A DNA stretch of 64,000 nt from Dryococelus australis. Its lineage: Eukaryota > Arthropoda > Insecta > Phasmatodea > Phasmatidae. A model generated the notes under the pieces. That model searched no databases. It was not told where the DNA came from and worked only from the letters and a program-made list of their open reading frames with translations. Positions 22,061-33,003 of the stretch are shown one piece after another (position 1 is the stretch's first letter; every line of letters starts with the position of its first letter). Made by a program: the position numbers and the translations under genes. The stretch spans positions 221,340,172 through 221,404,171 of the forward strand of contig CM056997.1 of assembly GCA_029891345.1 (NCBI GenBank). The letters run 5' to 3'.

Positions 22061-25000
22061 ACCAGGCAGTAGTCAATGAGTAAACAGTTGTGACTCGAGA
22101 ATATAAATAACAGCGAAGTCAAGGCTGGGGCAAAAACAATTCGTGAAATCCAAGTACCACCATTTACTCTTGTTCAAGTCTCAACATACTCGTGCCTTTA
22201 CAGAAATTAAAAATTCATCAAATCATGAATACATTCCCACGAAACTTGGTTTACGTCGTTGAAATGAAACCTTTTAACAAACACTGAAGTACGAAGACAA
22301 ATGCCATACTGCATATCTGGGAATTCCTCTCTATGTTCCTTTTATCAAGTAACAATAATCTACTAGTTTTGAAATATCCATCTTCTCTCAGTATTTGTTA
22401 GCAATGAATCAGTAATTTTAGCCTACATTTATTAAAGTAAGTCATCTGAAGGTATTTGACAATTATTTTAGCACGAAAAATATTAAGCTGCTAATAGAGC
22501 TCTCTGCTCAGAACGGAACACAATATTAACACTGAAGTTCAATTTTTTTACGTTTAGCCTGTCTACAGATGAAGCACAATATTTATCTTCTTCCTAAAGA
22601 CAGCGAAATGTTAGCCAATTTTATACTTGTTAATGAGTTTATTAAGCGCAGCTATGCTAGTACACTTTACCTTTTTCAGTGACGGAGAACTATACATTAA
22701 ACTTTCAGCAAGCAACCAGCTTTGTGTTTGGAACAGCACATGTCTCAATGTAATGTTTCTTTGAACATGCAATCGATGTATTGATTTATGAACTTAAGCA
22801 AAAGCCTTACCAACAAATGGTTTCTTTTACATCACATATAATTTATTTACTGGCCACTGGTTATATGTTCAAAACTGTTAAACAATAAATCATTTTACTA
22901 TACAATTTATGCCACAGAATGAACACTGTTACTAGAATATTATGTTGGTTAAGGAGCCCGCCTACCATCCAAGCCAGCATGCACGGGGTTTAAATTGGGA
23001 ATTAATGTTAAGAAATTCCTTCTTAATACATTAATTTGAAAGATAACTGCTTTAAAAAATAATATTCTGAGCAACATTACTTAAGGGATACTGACAAGTT
23101 AAAAAAAGATTGCTAATTTATGTTGAATATACACAATGGTTTTTCGTATGGGTAACTGATCTGTAAACCTTGATACTGTTCTAGACCACTAATGGTTATT
23201 TATAAAAGTAAACACATAGCCTACAGCTCATTGCTTGTGGTAATGAATAAGTGATGCGTCGGCTTAATGTACAACATGTAGTATTTTAAAATTTCTTATT
23301 TGCACCAAATACCATAGATTAAGTCTTCCACCTACATAGTGTTTAAACAGCGTTTCAGTGAGTTTGAAATACTTATAGGTTTTTAAACGAACTAGAAGTT
23401 CGTCCAATGTGGTGATCTACGAGAATAGCACACACTCCAAACGAAGACTGCAGAGTGCTCTCAAGAGGTCACGTCAATTAGAAACATAATTTCAGGGTAC
23501 TCCTAAATGGCTGAAAACAGCCTTTTCACAGCGCTATATTTCAAAATATACGCATCAGATGCATACATAACTACTCGAAGGACTTGCACTGGACCTTCCT
23601 ACAGACACTCCGCCAACAAAACAATAGGGTCACAGCTGAAAGTCCCGTAGATACAAGCAGTGCAGTGCGACTATATCAAAGCACGTGAGTTGAGAGAGAG
23701 CCTTGCGTGTAGCAGCAATGGTATACTTGACACATGTAGTAATGTCGCCCTTATCACTACAGCGCTTCTCGGTCTTAAATGCGGGGAAAATCTCTATGTA
23801 GGCAGGAGCATTAAATTGTTTCTTAAGTAAAAAATAAATAACGAAGGAAATAAATATAATTTTGTGAAAACGCCCTGAGCTTCCAGAAACTTAATAGGCT
23901 TTGTTAATCTGGTTCTAATGTCATATTGTTTCCTATGAAAGTGAGGCCAGGCCACCTGGAAGGAATGATTGAACAGTTGTGGTCAGTTCGTTTCTACTAC
24001 GGCGTGAAAGTGAGATAGCAGTTCCTCGCGACAGATCCCTGCCGTGAGGAGAGTGTATACAGCATGCCTGGCACAGGAGTTTAGTGGGTCTGCCTAAATT
24101 ACAGGCGACTGTTGAGATTCTCACCGGGTGACGTCACACACGAAGGCAACCCCCCCCCCCCCCAACCCATAACAAAAAACTTTGACACGGCCAACAAACA
24201 ACTTAACTTCTACAATAGTCATTCTGGCTTCTGTAAATGGAATAAGTTAATGGCATGGTGTTCGGAATTGTATACGAGAGCCTAGAAATCACTTTACAAA
24301 CTTCAGCTACATGTAGGTATACATGAGTATTTGTCATTGAGTCACAGATATTTTCCCATCTTTTTCATTTATTTAAAACAATACTTACATCATTTTTAAC
24401 GTTGGACTAAAGCTTGTGTTACTTAAAATCCTCAAAATTTCCTCGCTGACTACTAATCAAGAATTTTTCTTATGTTAACACACTATTATAACCTGTAGTT
24501 AAGTAAACACAAAGCAATCTCGTCGTAACTTCATAACACAAAGTAGAAATATGTCCTAAACAAATCAAATTTGCCCTTGCGAAACACTGTAATACACATG
24601 CAACAGATTACTGCCTTCGACAAGTTAAGTATATGGAACTTGTGTAGAAAAACCGACTTAAATTTGCCTTTGTAATAGTTGTTAGTCGTAGTAAAACTAA
24701 ACATTTTTTAATAATACTTTTTTTTTGCTTTACTACTTAAACGTTTGTGTTTTACTGTATACATATATCTACAATATTATAATAAGCATGGTTAGTTTCC
24801 TTGACGTACTATTATGGGAGAGCAGGGTAAAGTGGACAATGCGGGTGAACTGGCCGTGAACTGTTACTCCACTGGAGAGTGCTACAGCCTGGTGGCGAGG
24901 ATTTGTAACAATTACGAAGGAAGCCATTAGTGTTTTGAAAACATATGAGCTGGTTGTCTTATTAGTTATTGATTTTATTAAATTTGATGTGGTTTTTCTT

Positions 25001-26118
25001 TCCATACCTGATGTAACTTTAAGTGACGAATACTGTTATTTTATCTTAGTACGTAGTACGTTTATAATTATTTGCTATGATTCCACTGAAATATTATGTA
25101 TGAGGCTTTAAACGAGGCGTGATGAAATGTAATATATTACTTAGTTTCTTACTCTAGACGAGTCCAAGAGGGTAAAGAGGCAAGCCGCCTAATTAGAATT
25201 AACTGTTCGCGATATTCGCCTGTTGAGAGTGCAATGTTTGCAGTTAACGAAATGAGAAGTAATACCATTCGACGGGAAATGTCACGCTAGGGACAGTGCA
25301 ATCGCTCCTAGCAGACAGCTGGCTGGACCAATAGGACACAAGTATCTTCCAAACGTCCCGCCCTGCAATATTACCCAGCGTATTTGCATTGATTTTCGTC
25401 ACTTACTAGTCTTTAATTCGGTCCACAGCTAATATATATATATATATATGTCAAAGAAGAGAAACCGTTCAATGCAAAGAACGTAAGTGGCCATTCTGTA
25501 AAAACATTTAAAAATTAAATAAAACTATAACAACACACACTACATATAAAATAAGTTTCGTTTTTTGCACAATAACTATGTTGCACGGAGAGATATCCTG
25601 TCCTTGTTTGACTTAAACAAGGCGTTTTGAATATAATTTCTCTTTTAAGTGGCACATTTCCCTGCGCTCTCCAACTTGATTCATGACTGTAAAATGATAC
25701 AACATATTTACTACTTGCCAGTTGGCCACGACTACTTTCATCACAAATATTACTGCAAATTATTTCAATGCGATTGCAGTTTTACCACATTTGGAATGGG
25801 CGATTCATTCACCAGACCTGCACTTCTTTAATGCAAGTGTAAAACACTATTTTCGTTTCAAAAGAGAAATTAACTTTTTTTTTTTTGTATTTTAAAAACA
25901 CTGCATTAAGCAACACATTCGCTGTATTTTATTTAAAGTCCACAAATTTGGGACTATTTTAACTTATCTCAACTCCCGCTCCTCATGTAATTGATTTGTA
26001 ACGCAACACCTGTTTTCAGGTGCATCATACATTACCGGAAAAAGTCAGGTTTAGACATTCTTCACTAATGTTCAGACTGACAACAATTAAATTAAATGCA
26101 CATGCACGTGCGCATGTG
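22061..26118. other. 4-kb stretch without assignable features
   Basis: AT-rich sequence. A poly-C run lies at about 24150-24163, a T-run at 24718-24726 and a short TA microsatellite at 25434-25449. Short ORFs (23933-24124 and 24769-25005 minus, 25649-25831 plus) lack recognisable motifs. CCAAT-containing sequence near 25330 (GACCAATAGGACA) may be an eroded mobile element, but I cannot place it in a family. Confidence 0.45.
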
Positions 26119-26295
26119 TATAGTCCATTCGCGGTATAATCACACGTAAGTCAAACATTTCTAAAATTACCTCGTGTATGAAGCGAATGGTTCTTTCTTA
26201 ATATGCCCTCTATCACCAGCGTTTTATATTACCATTGGCACCGCAGCATCAATTCGCTCAGGTTTTTTGAAGTTATTTAAACACATACCATATAT

Positions 26296-26698
26296 TTGCG
26301 ACTACCCGTGACAACCTGCGACTACTTGCGGTTACCCATGACTACCTGCGACTACCTGCGACAACTTGCGACTACCCGTGACTACCTGCGACTACTTGCG
26401 GTTACCCATGACTACCTGCGACTACCTGCGACAACTTGCGACTATCTGTGACTTGAGACTACCTGTGACTACTTGCGACTATCCATGACTACTTGCGACT
26501 ATCCGGACTACTTGCGACTACACGTGACTACTTATTACTCCCCGTGACTACTTACTACTCCCCGTGACTACTTGCGACTACCCGCGACTACCTGCGACTA
26601 CTTGCGACTACTCGTGACTACCTACGACTACTTACGACTACCTGTGACTACTTACGATTACTTGCGAGCACCTGCGACATCTTTCGACTACTTGCGAA
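26296..26698. repeat. Degenerate minisatellite, 10-bp unit, about 40 copies
   Basis: Variants of GACTACCTGC and GACTACTTGC follow each other in 10-bp steps. Copy-to-copy divergence is high (GTTACCCATG, ACAACTTGCG, ACTCCCCGTG), so the array is older or less homogenised than the others. Confidence 0.9.
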
Positions 26699-26726
26699 CT
26701 TATAATATTAAGATAATATTCTAAGC

Positions 26727-28180
26727 CACTGCGGCCCCACTTAAGATTGCTCTAGCCACTAAGACAATGCGTACCCACCTGATATATTTTTATCCACTGA
26801 GCCACTGCGGCCCCATTTGAGAGTGCTCTAGCCACTATGGCACTGTGTCCCCAATAGGTATCGCTCTACCCACTGGGACACTGCTGCCCTATTTGGGATT
26901 TCTCTAGCGACTGAGACTGCGGCTACACTTGAGATATCTCTATTTACTGAGCCCCATTTGAGAGTGCTATAGCCACTATGCCACTGTGTCCCCACTTGGG
27001 ATCGCTCTAGCCACTGAGCCACTGCGTACTCACTTGATTATTTCTATCCACTAAGCCACTCCGGCCCCACTTGAGAGTTCTCTAGCCACTGAGCTACTGC
27101 GTCCCCACTTGAGATCGATCTAGCCACTGGGAAACTGCTACCCTATTTGGGATCGCTCTAGCCGCTGAGTCATTGCGTACTCACTTGATTATTTCTATCC
27201 ACTAAGCCACTCCGGCCCCACTTGAGAGTTCTCTAGCCACTGGGATACTGAGTCCCCACTTGAGATCGTTCTAGTCACTGGGACACTGCTATCCTACTTG
27301 GGATCGTTCTAGCCGCTGAGCCACTGCGTACTCACTTGATTATTTCTTTCCAATAAGCCACTCCGGCCCCACTTGAGAGTGCTCTAGCCACTATGCCACT
27401 GTGTCCCCACTTGGGATCGCTCTAGCCACTGAACCACTGCGTACTCACTTGATTATTTCTATCCACTAAGCCACTCCGGCCCCACTTGAGAGTTCTCTAG
27501 CCACTGGGATACTGAGTCCCCACTTGAGATCGATCTAGCCACTGGAACACTGCTGCCCTATTTGGGATCGCTCTAGCCGCTGAGCCACTGCGTACTCACT
27601 TGATTATTTCTATCCACTAAGCCACTCCGGCCCCACTTGAGAGTGCTCTAGCCACTATGCCAATGTGTCCTCACTTGGGATCGCTCTAGCCACTGAGCCA
27701 CTGCGTACTCACTTGATTATTTCTATCCACTAAGCCACTCCGGCCCCACTTGAGAGTTCTCTAGCCACTGAGCTACTGCGTCCCCACTTGAGATCGCTCT
27801 AGCCACTGGGACACTGCTACCCTACTTGGGATCGCTCTAGCCGCTGAGCCACTGCGTACTCACTTGATTATTTCTATCCACTAAGCCACTCCGGCCCCAC
27901 TTGAGAGTTCTCTAGCCACTGAGCTACTGCGTCCCCACTTGAGATCGCTCTAGCCACTGGGACACTGCTACCCTACTTGGGATCGCTCTAGCCGCTGAGC
28001 CACTGCGTACTCACTTGATTATTTCTATCCACTAAGCCACTCCGGCTCCACTTGAGAGTTCTCTAGCCACTATGTCACTGTGTCCCCACTTGGGATCGCT
28101 CTAGCCACTGGGCCACTGCGGCCCCACTTGGCATTACTTTACCCCCTGGGCCTCTGTGGCCCCACTTGATATCGCTCTAG
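26727..28180 (-). repeat. Minisatellite, 37/38-bp unit, tRNA A-box-like, about 38 copies
   Basis: Units such as CTAGCCACTGAGCCACTGCG plus CCCCACTTGAGATCGCT repeat every 37-38 bp. On the minus strand a unit reads GGGGCCGCAGTGGCTCAGTG followed by GCTAGAGC, which matches the 5' tRNA-like head (including the A-box) of the SINE family in this window, for example GGGGCCGCGGTGGCTCAGCA at 61030. Units are organised into higher-order blocks of 113 bp (three units) and 151 bp (four units), marked by CCACTAAGCCACTCCGGCCC. The B-box is absent. Confidence 0.85.
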
Positions 28181-28182
28181 CT

Positions 28183-28460
28183 TATGTCCATATGGAAGAA
28201 TGTAGCTTTCTAACAGTGAAAGAATTATAAGTATTGGCCCTGTAGTTTTGGTAGAGCATGCTTAGAAAGCAGCCAAGTAACTGGTTTTTTTCTGACATGG
28301 TTTAAAGATTTTGTAATTTCTCAAGGACCTTTTTTTTTTTAATTTAACACAGCCTATGGTCATCTGGAAGAATGTAGCTTTCTAATAGTGACAGAATTAT
28401 AAGAATCGGCTGTATAATTTCCGAGAATACCCGAGACATATAAACAAATAAACTCACATT
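28183..28460. mobile_element. Two fragments of a Helitron- or RTE-like repeat
   Basis: GGAAGAATGTAGCTTTCTAA and AGTGAAAGAATTATAAGTAT with CCTGTAGTTTTGGTAGAG (28190-28256), and a second similar stretch ending TTTCCGAGAATACCCGAGAC followed by ATATAAACAAATAAAC (28368-28455), resemble a tail motif common in arthropod Helitron- or RTE-type elements. The two stretches may be a local duplication of about 75 bp. No coding sequence is present. Confidence 0.4.
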
Positions 28461-28847
28461 ACCTCTAGTATTGATTAACATAAAAGTATATTATTTTTGG
28501 TTAAATTTAATTTTTAGCTGCATTTCATTTATAAATTATAATATTTAATTTATAATTAATACGAATAATAAGCGAAATATAATAGGTGTGTTCGTAGTGC
28601 ATAGTTCCAAAATATTATTAAACAGAATGCACACAAACGTGTTGTGTTGTCACCTTTAATGTAATTTTGAAACTTTCGTTAAGCCTTGTTTGCATTAGGC
28701 GGAGGAATATCCTGAAAGTAGAACTTAACAGGGCTTCAGAATAGTTTGATGTAACCATGAATGGACTGTATATGCATGTTTGTGTGTTCAGTATAAATGT
28801 ATGTACGTATTACGGTACAAATACATATACGTATGCCTATATATATC

Positions 28848-29088
28848 TATAGACTGTTCACGGTAAAGTGAGCACTTTTTAAGGCCCTGAGAAATTTTTC
28901 CTTTCATCTAGTTTCCATCTTCCTGCGGTTTATAATATAAACATTGCAATGTGACTAATAAATACAGTGTATACACTTTACCGCCCTCAGAATTTAATGC
29001 CTGAAGATGCAATAAGATATATTTATTAGTGGTTAATGCCTGTTGGAAGGGCCTTAAAGAGTGCTCACTTTACCGTAAACAGCCTATA
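28848..29088 (+). mobile_element. TIR-A element, short subtype, intact 241-bp MITE
   Basis: The left end is TATAGACTGTTCACGGTAAA followed by GTGAGCACTTTTTAAGGCCC; the right end is GGGCCTTAAAGAGTGCTCAC followed by TTTACCGTAAACAGCCTATA. The inverted repeats are about 40 bp and nearly perfect, the best-preserved in the window. The interior has ACATTGCAATGTGACTAATA and ATACAGTGTATACACTTTAC, seen reversed in the copy at 58388-58646. TA bases at both ends are compatible with a TA target duplication. No ORF is present. Confidence 0.85.
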
Positions 29089-29216
29089 CATATGAGTACA
29101 CACTGATATACAGACGTATGCACAAACTGAAAATATCCATTTATTTTGCTATGTGCTCTGGGCCAACTTAATTCCGCGAAAAACAAGAATGCTAAATCAC
29201 AATGGTGCAAAACATG

Positions 29217-29218
<2 letters not shown>

Positions 29219-29277
<59 letters not shown>
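29219..29277. repeat. (TA)n microsatellite
   Basis: About 59 bp of alternating T and A, followed by TATGTATG variants. Confidence 0.97.
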
Positions 29278-29286
<9 letters not shown>

Positions 29287-29757
29287 GCAGGTTGAGTAGG
29301 CTAGATAATGTGGCCATCCGTAAATGGCCTGTGTAAATTCTTTTTCACCAATAAAAAAGTGTTTCTTGTATTGCTCTGTAAACTTGAAAAGTATGTCACA
29401 CCGGTACAATGCTAAATGAAACTTTCTGTAAAGATGGCGATTGAACAGCCAGTTAAAATGCACAACTACGCAATCAACTGCCCGCGAGCACCATGGTTTT
29501 TATTATTTTAAATTCCAGCATAACCAATACAAAAAGCAACAGGAAATGTTGATGGTTAAATACGTATTCTTATAATTTGACAATATTGCTGCCGATAACA
29601 TTAATTTTTGTTGCCACTGTTTATAATTAATAATAAAAGTAAGTAGGCTTATGGTTAGAGACATTGGAATATCGTGGAAAGTGTTTGAGCCAACATATAT
29701 TTTACTACACTGCGGCTAGTTTATCCCTTTACGATTGGCTAATGCTTTTTTTTTTTT
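29278..29757. other. Unassigned intergenic stretch
   Basis: AT-rich, ending in a short T-run (29746-29757) just before the SINE head. No feature was recognised. Confidence 0.5.
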
Positions 29758-29941
29758 GAGCCGGCTAAGTCATTCGCAGACGAATCACAATCTCGCCTCC
29801 CACCAAGGCTAAGCAGGTTCGATTCCCGGCCGAGCTGCCCCAAGATTTTCACATGTGAGTATCATGCCGGATGATTCTAATGGTTGGCGGGTTTTCTCGG
29901 GGTTCTACCGTTTCCCCCACCCTTGTATTCCAGCGCTGCTA

Positions 29942-31034
29942 CACTCTAAATCGGAATCAGTTATTTTTTACAGATTGTCAGTTGAAACTGCTCCATCCGG
30001 AATCTGTAGAAAAAATATCACTAATTCATCAGCTAAAATAAATCCACTAATTCAAGAAGTAGAAAACTAGTTATTTATAGTTGGTGAATGCAAGTACATG
30101 TCTTTGCTAAGTTCAAAAGTCAATCTATCTTTAGTTGAGTTAGGATTCTGTGCTTTAAAATATAAATATAGTGATTTCAATGTATGAGGTTATCGATGTT
30201 AACCGCCCTTTTACAATGTAACGAGACACTACAGATTTAAACTATTATTTTTAGTGACATATAGATCAGTGATAATTTTACGGGCTCGATAGTGCGGTGA
30301 TTAAATAAGAAAGGTAGATTTACACCAACAAAAGTTTTGTGGTCCGCAAGTTAACAGATCAAATAATGAGGAGATGACAAACACAGGTATTACTAGTCAA
30401 TCTGTCTCTTCAAAATAACAGTTTCATTCAATAAAATCCCGTTGCATTGTTAAATGGCAGATACATATAAAACACCGACAACACCGTTAAAACAACTATA
30501 TATCTCTTTCAAAATACACAATCTGAACTAAACTTAACTTGGAATGACTTTCGAGTCTTACAAAGAAATATACCTGCGTACGCATAATGCGTATATTTCG
30601 ACAACATGAAGTACTTTCACATTACACTTACAGCAGTTCGCCATTGCAAGTTTATGTTACTACGCAAATCCGAGACCGTGTATCTCAGCGGCAACGTAGC
30701 AGGGTTGGTAGAACGCTAGCCAAAAGAAACAAGAAAATGTGTTGCGTTTTGGGATGGCGGTTCGATACTAACCACTTCCGAAATTTCCTTGTACATGTAG
30801 GCTAATAATTTTGTTTTGAGACAAAATAATTGTAATTTATTTATTTCAAATCGTAATGCACGGTTTTTAATCTTTGATCTTTTTATTAATAGACTTAAAT
30901 AACTGATTTTCTACTGTTCGTATTAATGTATTTCATTAAACTGAAGAGATTAATAGTTTTCTTTTGCTACTGATTCCGGAAGGAACAGTTTCAACTCACA
31001 ATAAGTAAAAAATAACTGATTCCGATTTAGAGTG
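29942..31034 (+). mobile_element. TIR-E element inserted in a SINE, TA target duplication
   Basis: The left end is CACTCTAAATCGGAATCAGT followed by TATTTTTTAC. The right end is the exact inverse over at least 30 bp (GTAAAAAATA, then ACTGATTCCGATTTAGAGTG). Similarity continues inward (GTTGAAACTG-TCC-TCCGGAATC). TA flanks both sides (29940-29941 and 31035-31036), interpreted as a target-site duplication. This suits Tc1/mariner; the CACT start leaves CACTA-like superfamilies as an alternative. At 1,093 bp it encodes no transposase I can see. A tRNA-like A/B-box pair lies at about 30697-30773. Confidence 0.8.
30697..30773 (+). other. tRNA-like A/B-box pair inside TIR-E
   Basis: TAGCAGGGTTGGTAG (A-box-like) and GGTTCGATACTAACC (30759-30773, B-box-like) are separated by a longer than usual spacer. 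A T-stem is partly possible. It could be an older SINE insertion or an internal component of the element; the related element at 48169-49215 has a similar motif at a comparable relative position. Confidence 0.35.
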
Positions 31035-31109
31035 TACATACTCACCTCGTTTACCCTCGTCGGTTCTCAAGAGCTCGATGTTAATAGACGCCTAAATCTT
31101 CCCACTCAC

Positions 31110-32554
31110 ACATAATCCTTCTGGTTTAGGATATCATAAATCCCATTGGCTCATGAATGGGATTGTAGCTTCATATATGCAAGACTGCCAATGACTAAAG
31201 AAAAACGTCGGACAGTGTACAGCACATTGGATCATAGTAAGCAGTCAACTTTTCCCGGCGTAAACCATCATTAGAGACACGGACATGTCGCGAATTCAAT
31301 TGAGGACAAGTTAAACTTCAACAACATGAACATTTGAATTATCAATATATTGGACTACGGTTTGTTATGCACTCCCCGGATCGCTTTCGACCAATAACAA
31401 ACTTGCAAGGGAAACAAGAACGGAAGGAATATCGTGATACCTGCTACGGAGTTAAGGTATATCAACAACCAATGAACAACTAACTAAGGCTCGAGCACAC
31501 CGAATGAATTTCCGGATTCGAACAATAATCTCTACCAAAACCAAGGGACGTGGAAATGTTGTCCTTGTTCTCCTGCAAATTTGATATCGGTTCAAAGTCG
31601 TTCAGAGCGTGTGTTAAAAACACTGTGACCTAGAGGCCCTGCAATCTCTCGTTATACCGAATGTTATTTGATAACATACCAAGGAGCTACTGAAAAATAT
31701 GAAGTTTTTGACACCAGTCATTGGATTTACGCATACCAAACACACCATCGATAATTTTGAATAAATTGTAGACTATTTAGACAGGGGGTCTCATTTTCAC
31801 GTATTTTTCTGACCCCCTCCCCCGCTACTCGCCCGTACATAGTCTTCCATTTCACCGCTCGACCGACCGCCATGACTTGCTGCCTTCACAACTACCGACA
31901 ACCAAAAGTTTTGTTAAATAACCTTTGTTTTTTTCCGAAATTAATAGTGAAATTGTATTATAATCTACGTACGCTTACTTTAAACCACCAACCTGAAGTT
32001 CTGTGAACACTGGAAGTTCTGGGACGGACTTTGTTTTCGACAAAGTAGGCGCACAGCCATCCTGCAGCACGACCGTTTGCACGGCCGGCACTTAAGGCGA
32101 TATTTCACGATACCAGATTCCGTAAAGTGAAAGGTCTGCCATAGCGACCGTTATACCGGCTAGTATGGCACCCGTCATGGCATTTCCCGCCTTGCACGGC
32201 CAGATTTCATACCAGGTTTGGTAACTGGACATGTCTTATTTTCCGTAGCAGATCCCATACCAGGTTTCATACTTGGCCAATCTCATCGCAGTTTCAGAGC
32301 GTAGGGCGCTCCCCGTGGCTACTACTTGCACGAATTGATGACGAAACAGAAAACGACGCCTCCATCTTGATTATACATCTGTGAGGTTGAAACTCTTTCA
32401 TATAGATTAAAAATACGACAACGACGAATAATATTGGTGATTAAAAATTTTATTACTGCTTAAAACCGTTCTAAATAGTAAAAAAATTTCTTACGGTATG
32501 TAAAATATTAATTCAAAGATAACTCATATTTATGGTGTATGAACTCACATTCTA
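31110..32554. other. Unassigned intergenic stretch
   Basis: Mixed composition. The part at 32100-32300 has a short motif ATACCAGATTCC / ATACCAGGTTTGG / ATACCAGGTTTC three times in loose spacing, and is GC-balanced. No ORF or repeat family was recognised. Confidence 0.45.
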
Positions 32555-32703
32555 GCGCGAGAATTGGTAGTGTAATGGTAGAGTAACGACGCCCACGAGA
32601 ATAGTGTAATATTTGAGCGTGAGTTCAAAACTCCGCCAAACTCAAAATTTTTATCATTAAATTGTGCATGTGGATAATATCCCGGAGAAAAAAAAAAAAA
32701 AAC
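32555..32703 (+). mobile_element. Possible second SINE family with poly-A tail
   Basis: TTGGTAGTGTAATGGTAG (A-box-like, 32564-32581) and GAGTTCAAAACTCC (B-box-like, 32621-32634) lie 40-50 bp apart. An AT-rich body and an A-run (about 32688-32702) follow. The layout (Pol III head, short body, poly-A) fits a LINE-mobilised SINE distinct from the main family. Confidence 0.4.
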
Positions 32704-32926
32704 AATTATTGCAACCTGTAAGCAGTTTCCGTCAAAATTAAAAATAATACACTCATACTCTAGTGACTTCGCGTTATAAAAAAAATTTAAACTTACTAGT
32801 ACGCAATCAATGTAAGTAAAAGGTGGACAGTAATAGCAATATTAAGACATGCTAGCTAGTTTTTTTTCATAGACTTATGCAAGTTACTAACTGGTTGCAC
32901 AGTTCTACGAATGGGGTTCATAATTA

Positions 32927-32927
<1 letters not shown>

Positions 32928-32976
<49 letters not shown>

Positions 32977-33003
32977 ACACACACACATCACACACACACA
33001 CAC
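32928..33003. repeat. Poly-A run (about 47 bp) and (CA)n
   Basis: An uninterrupted A-run to 32974 is followed by an imperfect CA dinucleotide repeat to 33003. No element body could be identified immediately upstream, so it is listed as simple repeat only. Confidence 0.95.

Larger units (their letters stand above)
26119..28772 (-). mobile_element. Probable TIR-B element enlarged by internal arrays
   Basis: The left end TATAGTCCATTCGCGGTATA and right end AACCATGAATGGACTGTATA are inverted repeats. The left flank (26119-26296) aligns with the start of the copy at 53759: TAAGTCAAACATTTCTAAAA, CGTTTTATATT, and a CACATACCATATATTTG segment that also occurs reversed in the 4993 copy. The right flank (28470-28772) aligns with the rest, including GGAGGAATATCCTGAAAGTA. 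Together the flanks sum to about 475 bp, close to an intact element. Between them lie the 10-bp and 38-bp arrays and two Helitron- or RTE-like fragments. Two independently truncated copies remain an alternative. Confidence 0.5.
29758..31109 (+). mobile_element. tRNA-derived SINE (copy 6), split by a TIR-E element
   Basis: The left half (29758-29941) has the family order GCAGGTTCGATTCCCGGCC (B-box), CATGCCGGATGATTC, GGCGGGTTTTCTCGGGGTTC and CCAGCGCTGCTA. The right half (31035-31109) resumes with TACATACTCACCTCGTTTAC, CTCAAGAGCTCGATGTTAAT and GACGCCTAAATC. Joined, the halves follow the consensus through GCTGCT-CATACTCACC, so the intervening 1.09 kb is a clean insertion. Confidence 0.85.

Noticed and set aside
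26296-28180. CRISPR-like array
   Set aside because: The repeats are contiguous without unique spacers, degenerate, and the surrounding DNA is eukaryotic in character.
32928-33003. Poly-A tail of a retrotransposon
   Set aside because: No retrotransposon body, ORF or target-site duplication could be identified next to the A-run; it was left as a simple repeat.
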